Source: Bolinopsis microptera
Lineage: Eukaryota > Ctenophora > Tentaculata > Lobata > Bolinopsidae
NCBI RefSeq assembly: GCF_026151205.1
Contig: NC_087078.1
Coordinates: forward strand, 7,706,675 to 7,766,674
DNA length: 60,000 nucleotides
Direction: 5' to 3'
Shown here: positions 1-12,799 of the stretch, piece after piece
Layout of the letters: the number at the start of each line of letters is the position of its first letter
Position numbering within the stretch: position 1 is the first letter of the stretch
Notes under the pieces: generated by a model
What the model saw: the letters and a program-made list of their open reading frames with translations, nothing else
Databases searched by the model: none
What the model was told of the DNA's origin: nothing
Position numbers and translations under genes: made by a program

Positions 1-1929
1 AGACTATTTGCATTGCAGCCTTGTCTTTTGGAGCACCAACAACTAGACAGGGTGGTATTGCGTTGGACATGTTCTTAACATCAGGCTAGCAGTAGCTTGA
101 GCTCACGTTTGCTATTTAGTAAATGCAAAAGTCGAAAGTAAAACTATTGAGTCGTTTGAGTTATTTATCCAAATCTATGCCCGATAAAAACCACATTCAA
201 GCAAGGCATTCTTTCATAAGATAATCAACAATAAGGTTATTTATAAATTATAACCTTTATAAACTCACCGAAATAAACGCACCTTTATAAACGCACCTTT
301 ATAAACGCACCTTTATAAACACACCTTTATAAACGCACCGAAAGCGAAACTAACATAAGATAGTAAAGTATAAACAATATTAAAACTAACCTAAAAGGTT
401 GCCTGCGAGAAACACGAGTATACATGTTATCATGAAGGATGCGATCTGCTTACGTCTTTCAGCACAATATCAACAGTGTTGACCGAGCTGCTGGGACTGC
501 TCCCTGACTTTATCAGCTGCTTATCAGGTTTATAATTAGATATTTTAAATTTGGTTGGAAAAATCGGAACTAAAGTTGTGAGTCGAGCACAGCTCCAGGA
601 TATGAACTACTAAATTGCTTTACTGGGGAATACCATGGCGGGTTTATTAAATACTGGGAAAATTACGGCGGAATTAATTTATCCCGCCACAATAATTCCA
701 TTTAAGGTAAATACACTAAGGACTAAAATATAAGCCTTCACTAATATAGTACACTATGATACAGGGGTAGCGCTTGTAACTACATCGATAAGAATTGGGA
801 CAGTTCCAAAGCACTCAAACACTTAAGTGGGTTCTTTTTATAGATATCTGGGGTACTTATGCCATGGCTGACTTTCAAGGTAAAAGAGTTGTAAATATTT
901 CGTTTAATTGCAGACGAAATAATATTGATGCGATTAGAATATTTTGCGACTCGTTGTAGTCAACCTTAAATACCTGTAAGTTGAATATTGCAATCGAATA
1001 TAATGAAAAATCAGCTAACAACAAACATTGAACCAGACTATCCCAAACTGTATATTTAGCATCTGACTAACTTATTTTAGGTTTATAAATTTCATGTTCG
1101 GAGTTGCACAGTTGTTTGGAGATAAAAGTTGCAATGCAATTTTAAGGGTTACTGTCAGTCCTATGAAAATAAAGTCGTCGAAATAGTACATATGAGTTTA
1201 GTTTTTAAGATACCCCAGACTAAGCCCAAGACTGAAGAAAACCCAATGTCTGATAACTGAGTTGATACTTTCAGCGTATCAGCGTAAATAGGGCATTTTG
1301 ACGACTACCGCCCAGCACCTCCCCTAATATTGACGACATACGATTTCCCAATCCTAGTCACTTTCTACTGGGTAATGTTTATCACGTGCTACAACGCTAG
1401 GGCTGTGATAGGTCCGTGTGGACTCTTTTGTGGAGGCATAGCTTTGTCAACACGGACAATGGTCCTGCAAGTTAATCAAACTACTAATGGATTAGGTGAA
1501 TCTGCTAGTGCTTATTCTGACCCGCTCGAACTTTCCCTATTTGATAACTGGGGGACTGCTTCATCAATGATATTGATCCCCGGTTATGTATCTGATTGCT
1601 GACGAGCTGATGACACTGACACCCTTCCTCTCTTATACCTCCTCAGTCTGTGAGCCCGACTATTGCAACATCCACATTCCACAATAAAGTATAAACACTC
1701 ACCATTTATTTCTTACCTCCAAACTGATTTATGATAATTTAATGATTTATAATATTTAAATCAGGAAGATCGCCTCAGTTCAATGAATTCAGTGAGGGGA
1801 GTTTGTTAGTTTGGGTTATGATCTCCAATAATTGGATGTGACCATACCACATAATATGGTAATGGCAAGAAAGTATGGTTAACATAGTAAATGTTTCCAG
1901 GAAACGTTAGGTTGCATCAGATGTTGCGA
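1..1929. other. No supported gene
   Basis: I see no convincing gene here. An open frame at 1330-1602 has no ATG at its start and no recognised domain. A stretch near 620-720 (mixed gcgggttt and cggaatt motifs) resembles a dispersed repeat also seen at 19.0 and 20.6 kb. The right end may include 5' untranslated sequence of the LINE that follows. Confidence 0.5.
253..345. repeat. 14-bp minisatellite
   Basis: About six tandem copies of a 14-bp unit (acctttataaacgc) with small variants such as accgaaataaacgc. Simple tandem repeat, no coding content. Confidence 0.9.
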
Positions 1930-1933
1930 ATCA

Positions 1934-4900
1934 ATGATTCCAGGTTACAATGTAGAGACATTCGATCTCTATGATAAGTTCGACCACCTTCACGCATCAC
2001 GTCTTAGTTTCAATCCATATGATCGCTCGCACGTAATAAATTCCATCGGCAATAGTTTAGATCAGAATAGTGACATGAACAACGAATACTGGAATGAAAT
2101 AAGCGAAATCTTAACCAAGTGCAAATATCAAGAACCTAAAAACGTCACAAACTCCGCCAAAGACGAGTTGAAAGTTTTTTCATTAAATATACGATCACTA
2201 GCAAAAAACATAACATATCTTAGAGAAGAAATCCACACCTTCTCAAAATGTGATGTGTTATGCTTTAATGAAACTAACTGTAACATTGATAAGCTGCCTA
2301 ATGGTATTGATGATATCACAATCGAGGGTTTTCACGAACCTGTTATACAAGCACCTTTACGAAAATCGGGGAGAGGAGGTGGGTTAGCAATCTATATAAA
2401 CAAACGTGTGTGCGATTTTGATAAAATTGAACGTCTTGACTTAGCTCTGGATCCTGAAGACATGAGTGGCGAGTTCCAACTAGTCAAAATTCATAATTGC
2501 AAAGGTTTTAACAAAACCAAGGTTATAGTAAATTTATACAGATCACCGTCAAGAGATACAAATAAGTTCATTAGCTTACTCGATCACGTACTTAATAGAC
2601 TAGATAGACACTCACGCAAACACGTTATGTTTCATGGCGATGCAAATATTGATCTTATTAAATATGAGACTGATTCCTCAAGCCAGAACCTCATTGACAC
2701 ACTGGCAAAATATGGTTTTGTTCAAACTGTTTCAAAACCAACACGAGTCACTGACCACAGTGCCACCCTTATTGACCATGTGTACACAAATAATATTGAA
2801 AACACATTAAGTAGTAACGTGTTAACACTCGACATCTCCGATCATCTTGCAACGTTGACCACTATAAAGTTACGTGCAGTATCACAAAAGCACACCACAC
2901 ACTCAAATAGGACCGATACCACAAAATACCGTGAAACACGTACTATGAATGAAGCCAGCAATGCTATGTTCAAGGAGCTATTGGAAGGGGAGACGTGGGA
3001 GGAAGCGCGGGAATCAGGCAGTGCGAGTGAACAGTATGACAAGTTCTCAGAAATCTACATGAAACATTACAACACTGCATACCCCGTTAAGAGTAATCGT
3101 AATCGTCGTGAAAATGAACGGTCTGATCCGAAGCCGTGGATACTTCCATGGCTCGAAACAGCTTGTGCACGTAAACAGCAATTATACCATCTTAATATCA
3201 CAGAGCCTACTGATGAAAACATAGCTGCATACGATAAAATGAAACTATTTTGCAGTAAACACGTTAACATTGCCAAGGAGCGGTATTACAAAAAACAATT
3301 TGAAAAATATCAGGACTGTTCCAAAAAACAATGGGAGATAATCAACGGCCTGCTAAACAGAAAAAGACGGGGATCTGATCAAATCAGATTGAGGGATACT
3401 GACGGGACGATCTTGAGTACTAACTCGGCAGTCGCTGAAAAGTTCAATGGCTACTTTTCCAGCATCGCAGCCAACATCAAGTCTCAGATCAGTTCCAGAC
3501 AGACCTTCGATCCTGGGGGGTTCCAGGAGTATCTGACCGGGTCATGTCCAACGTCTATCTACCTCGAACCTACTGGGCCCACCGAGATTCATAGAATTAT
3601 TATTGGCCTAAAAAATAAGGCAACTCTCGATCCAAAGATTGAGCCCCTGAAAATAGCCAGCACATGCCAAAATTTTTTATGCGCCTTAGCAAAAGTAGTT
3701 AACACATCTTTTGTAGAGGGAGCTTTCCCTAAAGCTTTGAAAACGGCAAAAGTTACACCTATACACAAAGGAGGTTGTAAACTCGACGTAGCGAATTATA
3801 GACCTATTTCGCTTCTGGGCTCGTTCTCAAAAATTTATGAAAAACTAATGCACAGACGCGTTTTAGAATTTCTCGACAAGAATAACTCTCTATTCGAGAA
3901 TCAGTACGGATTCCGACCAGGAAGATCATGTGAGCACGCACTTCTCAATGCTCAGAGCTCTACTCTGCATTCTCTAAATAAGAACCAAATAGCAATTTTA
4001 TTACTTTTAGACTATAGCAAGGCATTTGACGTCCTAGATCACGCGACATTACTCAGGAAACTTGAGCATTACGGTATTACGGTATTCGTGGCATTGCGTT
4101 GAAATGGTTCGAGTCATACCTCAGTGGTCGCAGTCAATTTGTTTCCCTAAACGGCTCCAATTCATCATTAGAATCTATGATATACGGTGTTCCACAAGGG
4201 AGCATATTAGGCCCCCTGCTCTTTGTCATATATATCGATGACTTACCAGGAATCAGTAACCTAGCTAAATTTATATTATATTTATACGCAGACGACGCAA
4301 ACATTATTATCACCGGACGCGGATCAAATGTACAAGACATTATATCCAAAGTAAACCACCTCACTGACGTGTTGATAAAATGGGTTAACTCGAACGGCCT
4401 AGCTCTTAATCTGAAGAAGACTTGCTATATGGTATTTTCAAAAAGACGGGTAGATCTATCGTCTCTACAAGTAAGTATCGACAACTCTCCTATAGAACGC
4501 AAAACGGAGGCCAGGTTTTTAGGAGTTATCGTCAACAACAAACTAAAATGGGCCAGCCACATCCGAGCCGTCAAAACAAAAATGTCACGGTTTATAGGTA
4601 TTATGTTCAAAATAAAACGCAAATTACCAATCAAAGCACGCTTACAGATCTTCCAAAGTTTTGTACAATCTCACTTAAATTTCTGTTCACTAGTTTGGGG
4701 CTTTGCTGCAAAATCCCATATTGAATCACTGTTCACTAAACAAAAGCAGGGAATACGAGCAGTTATGCCGGGCTACGTGAATTACTATTACAAGGACGGT
4801 AAGCTTCCGGATCATACTAAAACTACGTTTAAAGAGTACGAAATATTATCTGTACACGGGGTCATCATAAAAAATGCTCTGACTCTGATGCACAAGATAA

Positions 4901-5262
4901 CTTACATGCCTGGTCTTCTGCCGTCGTCGATAAAAGACTTATTTCCTCCCGATATACCAAAGTATGGCACGTCTTATGACGACAATATCGACTGGCTAAC
5001 AACGTACTCTCAACCAGATCTACGCGCTAGTGTTCTGTATAAAGGTCCTATATTAGCTATTACCGAGCACAACATTAGTCGCATAACTTGCCCATCTAGC
5101 ATTTTCTCAATAAGCATATATAAGAAATCAGCGAAGCGTGTAATGATAGAACTACAAAGCTCAGGAAACGATGAAGAATGGCCACCTTTTCTGTTACATA
5201 ATTTACCCGGGCTACGTAAATCGACAAGATCAGGCACACAACAAATCAACTACCGAGAATAA
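1934..5262 (+). pseudogene. Non-LTR retrotransposon (LINE) endonuclease-reverse transcriptase ORF, frameshifted
   Basis: The first part (1934-4102, 722 codons) opens with ATG. It holds an apurinic-type endonuclease domain at about residues 78-315: LNIRSL, the acidic NET motif, GGGLAIYI, YRSPS, GDANIDL, and SDH near its end. The reverse transcriptase starts near residue 585, with NYRPISLL, QYGFRPGRS and the catalytic DYSKAFD. The RT continues in another frame (4099-5262) with GVPQGSILGPLLF and the catalytic YADD, followed by a thumb-like C-terminal region. The frame breaks at an 8-bp tandem duplication (ttacggta twice, 4069-4084), so this copy cannot make a full-length protein unless the break is an allele or assembly error. 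The domain order and motifs fit the jockey/CR1/L2 group of LINEs; I cannot choose the clade by eye. Such proteins nick DNA and prime reverse transcription of their own RNA. No separate ORF1 is visible. Confidence 0.93.
4069..4084. repeat. 8-bp tandem duplication breaking the LINE RT frame
   Basis: ttacggta occurs twice in direct succession. Removing one copy would bring the two halves of the reverse transcriptase into one frame exactly between the DYSKAFD and GVPQGS motifs. A second 8-bp duplication breaks the GPCR at 10.76 kb. Confidence 0.85.
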
Positions 5263-5701
5263 ACTAAGGAATAAATAAAACCAGACGGTTAGCACACTAG
5301 TCACTATCAACCATATGCCACTTTTTTCACTGCCCATTCACTGTCATATTAATAGCATCATATATATAGCGCTAGCAGGTGCTGATAAGACATGGGCTCA
5401 GTTATTCTTTTTTGTTTTAACCTCAAGTAGCTTATAAAACAGTGCGTGTGATCATCTGTCGTATCAAATCAAATTATTTATCACTATATGTTAATAAATC
5501 ATGATATACAAGTTTTAATTTTTAAAGTTTCTGTTTTTGTTTTTAATGAATAGACGTAATCAACATTTTCAATTTTCATATTCACGCATATTAAATAAAA
5601 TCATATTGTTATGTATTATATTATTTTGTAAACATTGGCCGGGTACCAAAAACCGGTCCCCAAACAAACATTATTATATAACCCCTGACCATTAATTCTG
5701 T
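5263..5701 (+). other. Probable LINE 3' tail and AT-rich flank
   Basis: AT-rich sequence follows the LINE stop codon and contains aataaa-like signals just after the ORF (near 5269-5280). I cannot place the exact 3' end of the element: no clear poly(A) tail or target-site duplication is visible. Confidence 0.4.
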
Positions 5702-6022
5702 ATGTGTATATTCTTGTTATTTTCAAAAAAAATCTGCGAATGTCAACAAAAAGTCAAATCAAATGATATCCACGAACAAAAATTGATCAATTTCGAACTG
5801 TCTTGCTTTTCAAAAAAGGTACGGTACAATGAAAATGACAACCATTTAAGTTTAACAGTGTTTCCGGTGCGACGAGCAAATTTCAACGACAGTAAACCAA
5901 TATACTGTTACCCGTGCTTGGAGCGAATTTACGTGCCTTACATCTCCAAAATCCTTCAAACAATGTACATTCCCGACAACAAGCGGTTCATCGGAAAAAA
6001 TCTGCCCTTTTCAAAATTATAA
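5702..6022 (+). CDS. Unrecognised 106-aa ORF
   Basis: It starts with ATG and is open for 106 codons. It contains a region rich in tyrosine, proline and basic residues (YCYPCLERIYVPY, then PDNKRFIGK). I recognise no family. It follows the LINE tail directly, so it could be a fragment of a mobile element, a short gene or chance. Base composition is richer in sense-codon-like content than the flanks, which is weak support only. Confidence 0.3.
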   Translation: MCIFLLFSKKICECQQKVKSNDIHEQKLINFELSCFSKKVRYNENDNHLSLTVFPVRRANFNDSKPIYCYPCLERIYVPYISKILQTMYIPDNKRFIGKNLPFSKL

Positions 6023-7084
6023 ACGCGTTTAGTACGTCGTTCGTGACAACATGAAGTCATAGGGCGCAAAGGAGTAAATACCGCTACCGCACATCAGGAC
6101 CAACAAAAGAGTGTTGTACTTGTATCTGAGTTTCCTTGCCTGGAGAGAACAGGGCAGGTCACATCACGTGACCGATACCACGTGGTGCAACCGAATTTTC
6201 TTTATCTCCGCACGTATCGTATTGTCCGGCGATAATACAGTCCATTGTTCTGCTTACTTGCAATCCTAGCTGCACTGCTCATACACTAATACTCTGATTA
6301 ACTACAAGCTATAACTGCTAAACCCGTGCTCTTTTGTCTGGCGACTCTTTTATCGGAGTCTCTTTTATCGGAGTTTGTCTAAGAAAGTCTGTCAATTGTC
6401 AAAGTGTTACCGGTTTAATTTAATAATTTATTCTTGTAAGACACAAAACAATGATTCTATATTTACCCATTTTTAATGAAAGCGAATTAGCCATTACCGA
6501 TCAGGTCATATCGTATTTTACAATACGTTAGACTTACTTTAAGTTAATAAATTATAAATTATGGAAGGTTAAGGCGGGGACTGGATAACTAGTACTTTTG
6601 TCGAGCTGCATTTAAATATAAAGGAATTGATCCTATGCTGAACTTATACTGAACGTATGAAAGAAATACTATATAATTGTATATAATAAGCTAAACGGAT
6701 ATATAATTCGGTAACTCCAAGGGGATTGTTCACAATATATTACGTTAAAGTCAGCCTGGGGGAGAGAGTTCAGAAAGGTTCGAGCTAGTGTAATTTGTAA
6801 TTGAATCTTCAGTAATCTTTTAAAGAATGGTTTTCTGCTGTGTTATTCCTCAGAAATTGTGAACACAGTAATTGTTAAAATTCATTGTTCGAATAAGCTA
6901 ACCGCGATCATTTTTGGATAGTCGTCGACCATTTTGAACTGATAGTAATGAATTTTAGATTCCACTTAGGCAAGCTCAAGATTGACGATGGTACTGCAGT
7001 CTGTACTGATATTGTCCTTCGATTCGAATGCTGAATGAGCGATGAAAGAAAAACTATAGATGTTGATGAACGTAGTTCTAGTTT
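6023..7084. other. No gene seen
   Basis: AT-rich intergenic sequence with many stops in all frames. No repeat array or splice-bounded exon stands out. Confidence 0.5.
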
Positions 7085-7333
7085 ATGAAACCTGGGACTA
7101 CCGGTCTTATTCTTTTCTTTTGCTTGGTGAAGATCACAGTGCTGGCAAGCACGAGCGGTGTCTTTATTGGGGGTATACTATGTACCCCCTTTACTATTGT
7201 ACCCCCTTTACTTTTATACCCCCTTTACTATTATAACGAAGCGTGCACTAAAGAGGCTTCCGACACGAGTTTTTTCAGACACGAGTTTTTCAGGAACGAC
7301 TCATCGGAAGTCGTTCAGCAGATTTATTTTTAG
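7085..7333 (+). CDS. Possible signal-peptide exon, uncertain
   Basis: ATG opens an 82-codon frame whose first 22 residues (MKPGTTGLILFFCLVKITVL) read like a secretion signal: a basic residue, then a hydrophobic core and small residues. The rest runs into a 17-bp tandem repeat of the accccctttactattgt type (about 7185-7235) that encodes proline- and tyrosine-rich sequence and looks non-functional. A first exon ending before the repeat is possible, but no strong splice donor is visible, so this may be chance. Confidence 0.25.
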   Translation: MKPGTTGLILFFCLVKITVLASTSGVFIGGILCTPFTIVPPLLLYPLYYYNEACTKEASDTSFFRHEFFRNDSSEVVQQIYF

Positions 7334-7482
7334 TTCAAAACATTCTAATTTGATGTCAAAGATGACAGGAATAAAAAATAGTTATGTTGAGATTTTTAAG
7401 AAATTTGCATAAAATACTCGTAAAATCGATTTAAAAAATGATTACTTTGTGAAAAATCAAGTTTTAAAAATGGTTACTAACA

Positions 7483-7587
7483 GTCGCTCGCTTTTCCCAT
7501 TCATTTACAATTGAAATAGATTACATGTTATAAATCGAAACTTATTACAATTCGTAAGCCATGAATGAGTGGGAAAAGCGAGCGACC
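7483..7587. repeat. Inverted repeat with about 22-bp arms
   Basis: The left arm starts gtcgctcgcttttcccattc (7483-7504). It is complementary, with one or two differences, to the right arm at 7561-7587 across a spacer of about 56 bp. It could be a small foldback element or an RNA hairpin. Confidence 0.7.
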
Positions 7588-8149
7588 GATTTCATTCTCG
7601 GTATCATTTTGCATTTGATAACGGTCATTCAAATTGATATCATTGCCTTTTGTTTGGGAAAGAGAGACACTGGCAGCGCTCCACTCTACCCATGATTATG
7701 GGTTTTGGTCAAATAGTATATAATATATATTCTAGATTTAGATGAAAAGCCCCAAACGAGTGGACAATAATTAACAAGGCTTTTAAAAAATATTATGAAC
7801 TATTGAGGCAAGTTAATTTCGAAAAGTTTGCTAATTATGTTCAAACTATCGGCAAGAAATACATAGAGTCCAACAGGAAACCGACAGGAAACCGACAGGA
7901 AATGGGAGACAATTTTAGGGTCCCGATGCACTGCACATTCATTTTCGAATTTTCGAGATTACTTACCAGGGGAGCATTTTAGCCCTATGTCATGTGAGGT
8001 GCTGGTGATTCGAAATCAGCGTTCAAAAACGTATCGATCTTAGTTGATTTCAACTGTCGGGGGGCCTTTCAGATGAATCTCAAAGTTTGAGTGTAGAGTA
8101 ATTTAGCACTATTGTAATCAAAAGATTGCGGCCAAACACAGTGGGAAAC

Positions 8150-8700
8150 AAAACCTAGTGTCGTCAACCACAATGAGAATCGAGCCCTCTTTGTAATCCG
8201 TTGAAACATTGTCTACTTCCTTCGTCTTTTACAGACTTTGAGACTCATTATATATCAAAATCAATGACAATTAAGAAACAATCACTCAACACGGTTGATA
8301 TCTCGTGACAAGATGGTCGGTAGACCGCTAATTAAACATTTAATTGTTCACTAATTAAGATTTGAATTGAACAATGTCCACGAAGACCAATGCCTATTTT
8401 ATTGGAGACCAAGAGTACGTGTTATTGCTTACTGTACAGACTGCAGTAGGAAAAACAAACCTAGTGGCATCAACCACAATGGGAATTGGGCCGTCATTGT
8501 AATCTGTTGAAACATCGTCTACTTGAGCTTCATTAGTCTTTTACAGACTTTGATACTTCAAAAATAATTAAGATACAATCACTATTCACTAAAATAATAC
8601 TAATAGTAACAATGATCTGTAGACCACTAATTACCCCGTAATTGTTCACTAATTAAGATTCGATTTGAAAAATGTACGCGAGGATATACTGCCTTGACCA
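8150..8700. repeat. Local tandem duplication, about 305-bp spacing
   Basis: Two diverged copies (about 8150-8395 and 8456-8700) share long blocks: aaacctagtg, atcaaccacaatg, gtcttttacagacttt and gttcactaattaagatt. They are non-coding in both copies. The type of repeat is not recognised. Confidence 0.75.
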
Positions 8701-9050
8701 TTGTTCATTTAAGTATTCATTATTATAAATTAAAGGCCCTGCACTGAGGGTATGAAAGTAATTACTGTCGATGTTTTTTAAACGCTTATTACGAATCACC
8801 CCCATGACATATAAGGTACAAATTTTTCCCTGACAAGTTATGGACAAACAACTGTTTTGGTCACGTGACATGCTAGTAAAACACAAATTCGGCTGTCTAA
8901 GGTTTTGGTTAGGGTTAGGGTTTGAGTTAGAATTTGGGTAAGACCGTTTCGTTCGGCTGCAAAACTAAAAACCCAAGTCACGCGATAATTTTTTGGACGA
9001 GCGAAATAATATGAGCCATCGGTATCATGTGTGTTATTAATATTAATGCA

Positions 9051-9110
9051 CTAGTGTAACCCATGCCTACGGCCGGGACTTCACTATCGCAGTTAAATTG
9101 CAAAAGTATA
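9051..9110. repeat. 60-bp inverted-repeat partner A
   Basis: This segment, containing gcctacggccgggacttcac, is nearly identical to the reverse complement of 12331-12390. The pair brackets the GPCR. They are either two opposite copies of one dispersed repeat or the ends of a larger unit. Confidence 0.8.
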
Positions 9111-9393
9111 AACAGTGCAAAAGTTAAAATTGTGCAAAAGTATAAACTCGCTCAGTTGAAACCGACTGCATAAGAGAAAATTTAATTCTGAGCGCCCATC
9201 ACGTAATACGTATCCAATAGTAATACTTAAAGTTAATAGGCTGGGTCAGGGTGACCGACAACTGACCCCAATTGAATCTAGTTCCCACGCAGTTAACAGA
9301 CACCCAATCAGCTTAATTGGGTGACCAATCAGCTTAAATCCCAAAACGACAATTTTATAGCTCCTAGATCACCATCACTTTTTGACGACGGAT

Positions 9394-9985
9394 ATGTTAA
9401 ACCCCTTTACTTCTTGGCGACGCCGAAAAAGACAGAAACTGGTGAAAAGTCCCGTCGATATAAATTGCTTATTAAAAACCTTTTGTCTTACTAATGATAA
9501 GTTAAATTGTTTTTGTCACGAGTGTTTTATAGGCAATGTTAATGCTGTAAATAACGTCATATTATTTAGACATTCATCTATCGAATTGTGGCAACAATTT
9601 GAAGACAGTGAATGTCTTGCTTAGGTGGAGGTTATTGTAATGATTTTTGGGATCTTGATATAAAATCTAAAGGGACATAAATTCGTACTGTCAGGTATAT
9701 AGTATTTTAAACTTGGAATTTGTAGCTCGGAATTTAAATGCATGAAACTGAATGATAATTTAATTGGTTTTTGTCATGAGTGTTTTATTCAATAATGCCA
9801 GAAATAACGTCATTTGTCAGATTATTTAAATATTCATCTATCAAAATTCAAATCGTGGCAACAATTGGATGACATTGAATGTTATACTCAAATAAATGTT
9901 ATTATAATGATTTTTGGGATCTTGCTATAAAATCTTAAGGGGCATAAAGTTCATGACTCACTTAATTAAAAAATGTAGTTATGTC
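9394..9985. repeat. Tandem duplication with a short ORF in the first copy
   Basis: Two diverged copies (about 9495-9725 and 9755-9985) share cacgagtgttttat-like, aataacgtcat and tgatttttgggatcttg blocks. The first copy holds a 77-codon ATG frame (9394-9624) beginning MLNPFTSWRRRKRQK; the second copy has no matching frame. I do not recognise the product, and a real gene is doubtful. Confidence 0.5.
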
Positions 9986-10504
9986 AGTTATAATACAATT
10001 TAAAATTGTAGCTCTGAATTTAAATGTATGAAAATGGAACGGGGAGAAATATTTATAATGACGACGCTGATTTATCTCCTTATAAACTGAATAATTTTTA
10101 AACCAGCAAACAAGTGAAACAAAAATTAAAGTTCAAATAAAAGCAGAAATTGACAACATTTTAAGACAAAAAATGCATCAAGTATAGAAGCAAGTGATTT
10201 AGATTATATGGCACTCATGTTTCGGTCACGTTCTTGCTGTATTCTGACTTTGATGAGGTCAAGACACTGGAAATAAAATACTGATTTCCCCAATCCGAGT
10301 TTGTGCAGCTAGCATTTTCCATTCTGTCAGCGTGCCCACCATGGGAGAAACAAATAAAGGTAATTGAAGTGCAATTAATGTTTGATACGAAGGGTCTGTG
10401 TCAGGATCTTTCGAAGAAAAAATAATAATTGACCCCGTTAATAGCTTTCAGCTGTTTTATCAGTGTCTTCTAATACCTGAGCTCTCGAGCCACTTCTGAG
10501 TCAT

Positions 10505-11457
10505 TCAAGATGCTGCCCTCTCAGGAGTTGTCTCACCAACTACTTTGCAGCACCAGCAACAGCAGTGATAGCAGCAGCGGCCAATAAAGGTGGACTTAAC
10601 ATAATCCCTGATCTGCTTCTTTCTGATGAAGTATATTATCGGGTTGATGGTTGAATTGAAAGGAATTCCTACAAATACTGCGTACAAGCCGTACATTGAG
10701 AACATGTCGACATTTTCGTTCCCAAACCAGACTATAATAACTGTGCAGACGAGGTACGCTATATTTATATGTTTACGGTGCAGAAGCATCCTGATATGAT
10801 CAAAATAGTGATGGTGGCATGTCGGCGCGTTTTGTTGGTGTTGTCTGGGTTTCTCTTATCAGCCCGGAGTTTTATTGCACAGATTGCTGAAGATACTATT
10901 ACAATGAAAATAATCAGAGTCAGCTCCACGATCATAAATATACTTTGAGATTCTTCAGAAATCAGATTTAGATACGGCAACAAGACATTAACTAAAAACA
11001 AGAGCATCCAATGAAAAGCAGTGATTAAAGCAATCAATTTTTTCTTTATTTCGTAAAAAGGGTAAACCATACAAATTGTCCTCGTCACTGAAAGTAGACA
11101 CGTAGCGAAAGCCGTTGCTGCAACAAGAAGGTTAAACCAATTCAATAGAAAGCTGATTACCATTTGCGTTTTTTCCGTCGAACCAGGCAACATTTCCATA
11201 CTCACGGACAGGGACACTCCCCAAAACATAACAGCTGATATACAGACAAGTAAGTCTGTAGAATTCAGGAGTATCATGAGCTTGCTGGCCAAAGTTTCAC
11301 GGTCTTTGTTGAGGAAGTAGGAAAGGGAAAGAGCATTTGATATGGTTCCCCCAATTCCTTCAACAAAAGTAAGAATGATGAGCCCAAATGATATAAGTCC
11401 AAATGAATAATCTGGTTCAACGGTAGGATACTCTGATGATAGATTTGAAATCGCCAT
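10505..11457 (-). pseudogene. Class A (rhodopsin-like) GPCR, frameshifted in TM6
   Basis: The ATG at 11457 follows an acceptor-like tttttttacag, suggesting an intron in the 5' leader. Seven hydrophobic spans are visible: TM1 near residues 19-48, TM2 with LLNSTDLLVC, TM3 ending TRT where DRY is usual, TM4 with FHW, TM5, TM6 with GCFC, and TM7 with NSTINPIIYF (the NPxxY motif). The tail is cysteine-rich (RCCYHCCCWCC), a likely palmitoylation site. The frame shifts inside TM6: TAAACATA is followed by TAAATATA (10760-10775), an 8-bp duplication with one change. Without it TM6 would read on into TM7. This copy is therefore a pseudogene, a null allele or an assembly error. The ligand is unknown. 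Confidence 0.88.
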
Positions 11458-11703
11458 TATATCTCCTGTAAAAAAGAACTTTTAACAAATTTGTTAGCTC
11501 TATAAAACTGTATTTGTGAGCTTATTATTAGGAATTTAAATCTCGTTGAGGGCCATCTATACATAACGTAGTCGATTTGTCCCATTTTCAGACTCTACGT
11601 TGTATTTAAGGAACACCGTCGTCTCAAACGATAAGACTAACTCTAAGAGCAGTAGTTCAGCACTTTAAATACTTTTCTGTTATCTTAAGTAACAATCTTA
11701 ATA

Positions 11704-11952
<249 letters not shown>

Positions 11953-12330
11953 AAATTTCCGAGCGTCTATATTAATAAAACGGTAAGAGTTATGGGACTG
12001 GTTTTTTCGATATAGTGCCGACTAAACTCTGACGAAGCCAATGAGCAAATTTATTTAAATCAGCGGTTGGTTAGTGGTTTTATTGATGGTTTTGTACCAC
12101 AAATGTGACATAAAATTGCTCACTTTTCCTCCCTCTTCACTTTCTCTTCCATGATTACTGCATGTTATGTAGCGTTGATGCATGAATCATAAGTAGGTTA
12201 GCTGCAAGTAATACTATAAGCTTATTAGGGGGCAGGGGCACTCATTGCGGTCTGTTTGGACTGTAGAGAGAGTTCATACTTTCATACGACATTTTTATGA
12301 GTGTTTTCAAATATAATAGGCGGGTGGGTG

Positions 12331-12390
12331 TATACTTTTGCATTTCAACTGCGATAGTGAAGTCCCGGCCGTAGGCACGGGTTACACTAG
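12331..12390. repeat. 60-bp inverted-repeat partner B
   Basis: Reverse-complement partner of 9051-9110 with only a few mismatches. See that entry. Confidence 0.8.
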
Positions 12391-12799
12391 TAATATTATA
12401 ATATAGTATGCATTGTATACATTGAATCGATATTAGGTCATTACTACGTAACAAAGATGTATTTTCATGAGCGTTGTGACATTACATTACATTACAGGTA
12501 TGGTACATTTTATTACGCTGAAACAGAGTACTACGAGGGAGAGTGGTATGAGAATAAGAGGAATGGTAGTAAATAGTATATTCCAGATAAATTATAGTTT
12601 GCTAATTATTTCAGGTTGACGAAAATCTTGATTATCATAAATATTAAACGTTTATATTTGCTTAAGTTAATGATAATTACTTGTTTCACTTGCTCCAACA
12701 AGGTGATAAGAGAATTCAAAACTACTAATACTATACGAAGTTAAAGTTAAAAAAATTTGAAAACTGGATCTGGATCTTCAAAATGATAAATGTGAGTAA

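Noticed and set aside
1330-1602. 90-codon frame before the LINE as its ORF1
   Set aside because: No ATG at the start, no zinc-knuckle or coiled-coil features, and no overlap with the endonuclease ORF.
8905-8950. TTAGGG motifs as interstitial telomere sequence
   Set aside because: Only two adjacent motifs in degenerate sequence; similar motifs near 39.1 kb belong to a foldback repeat.
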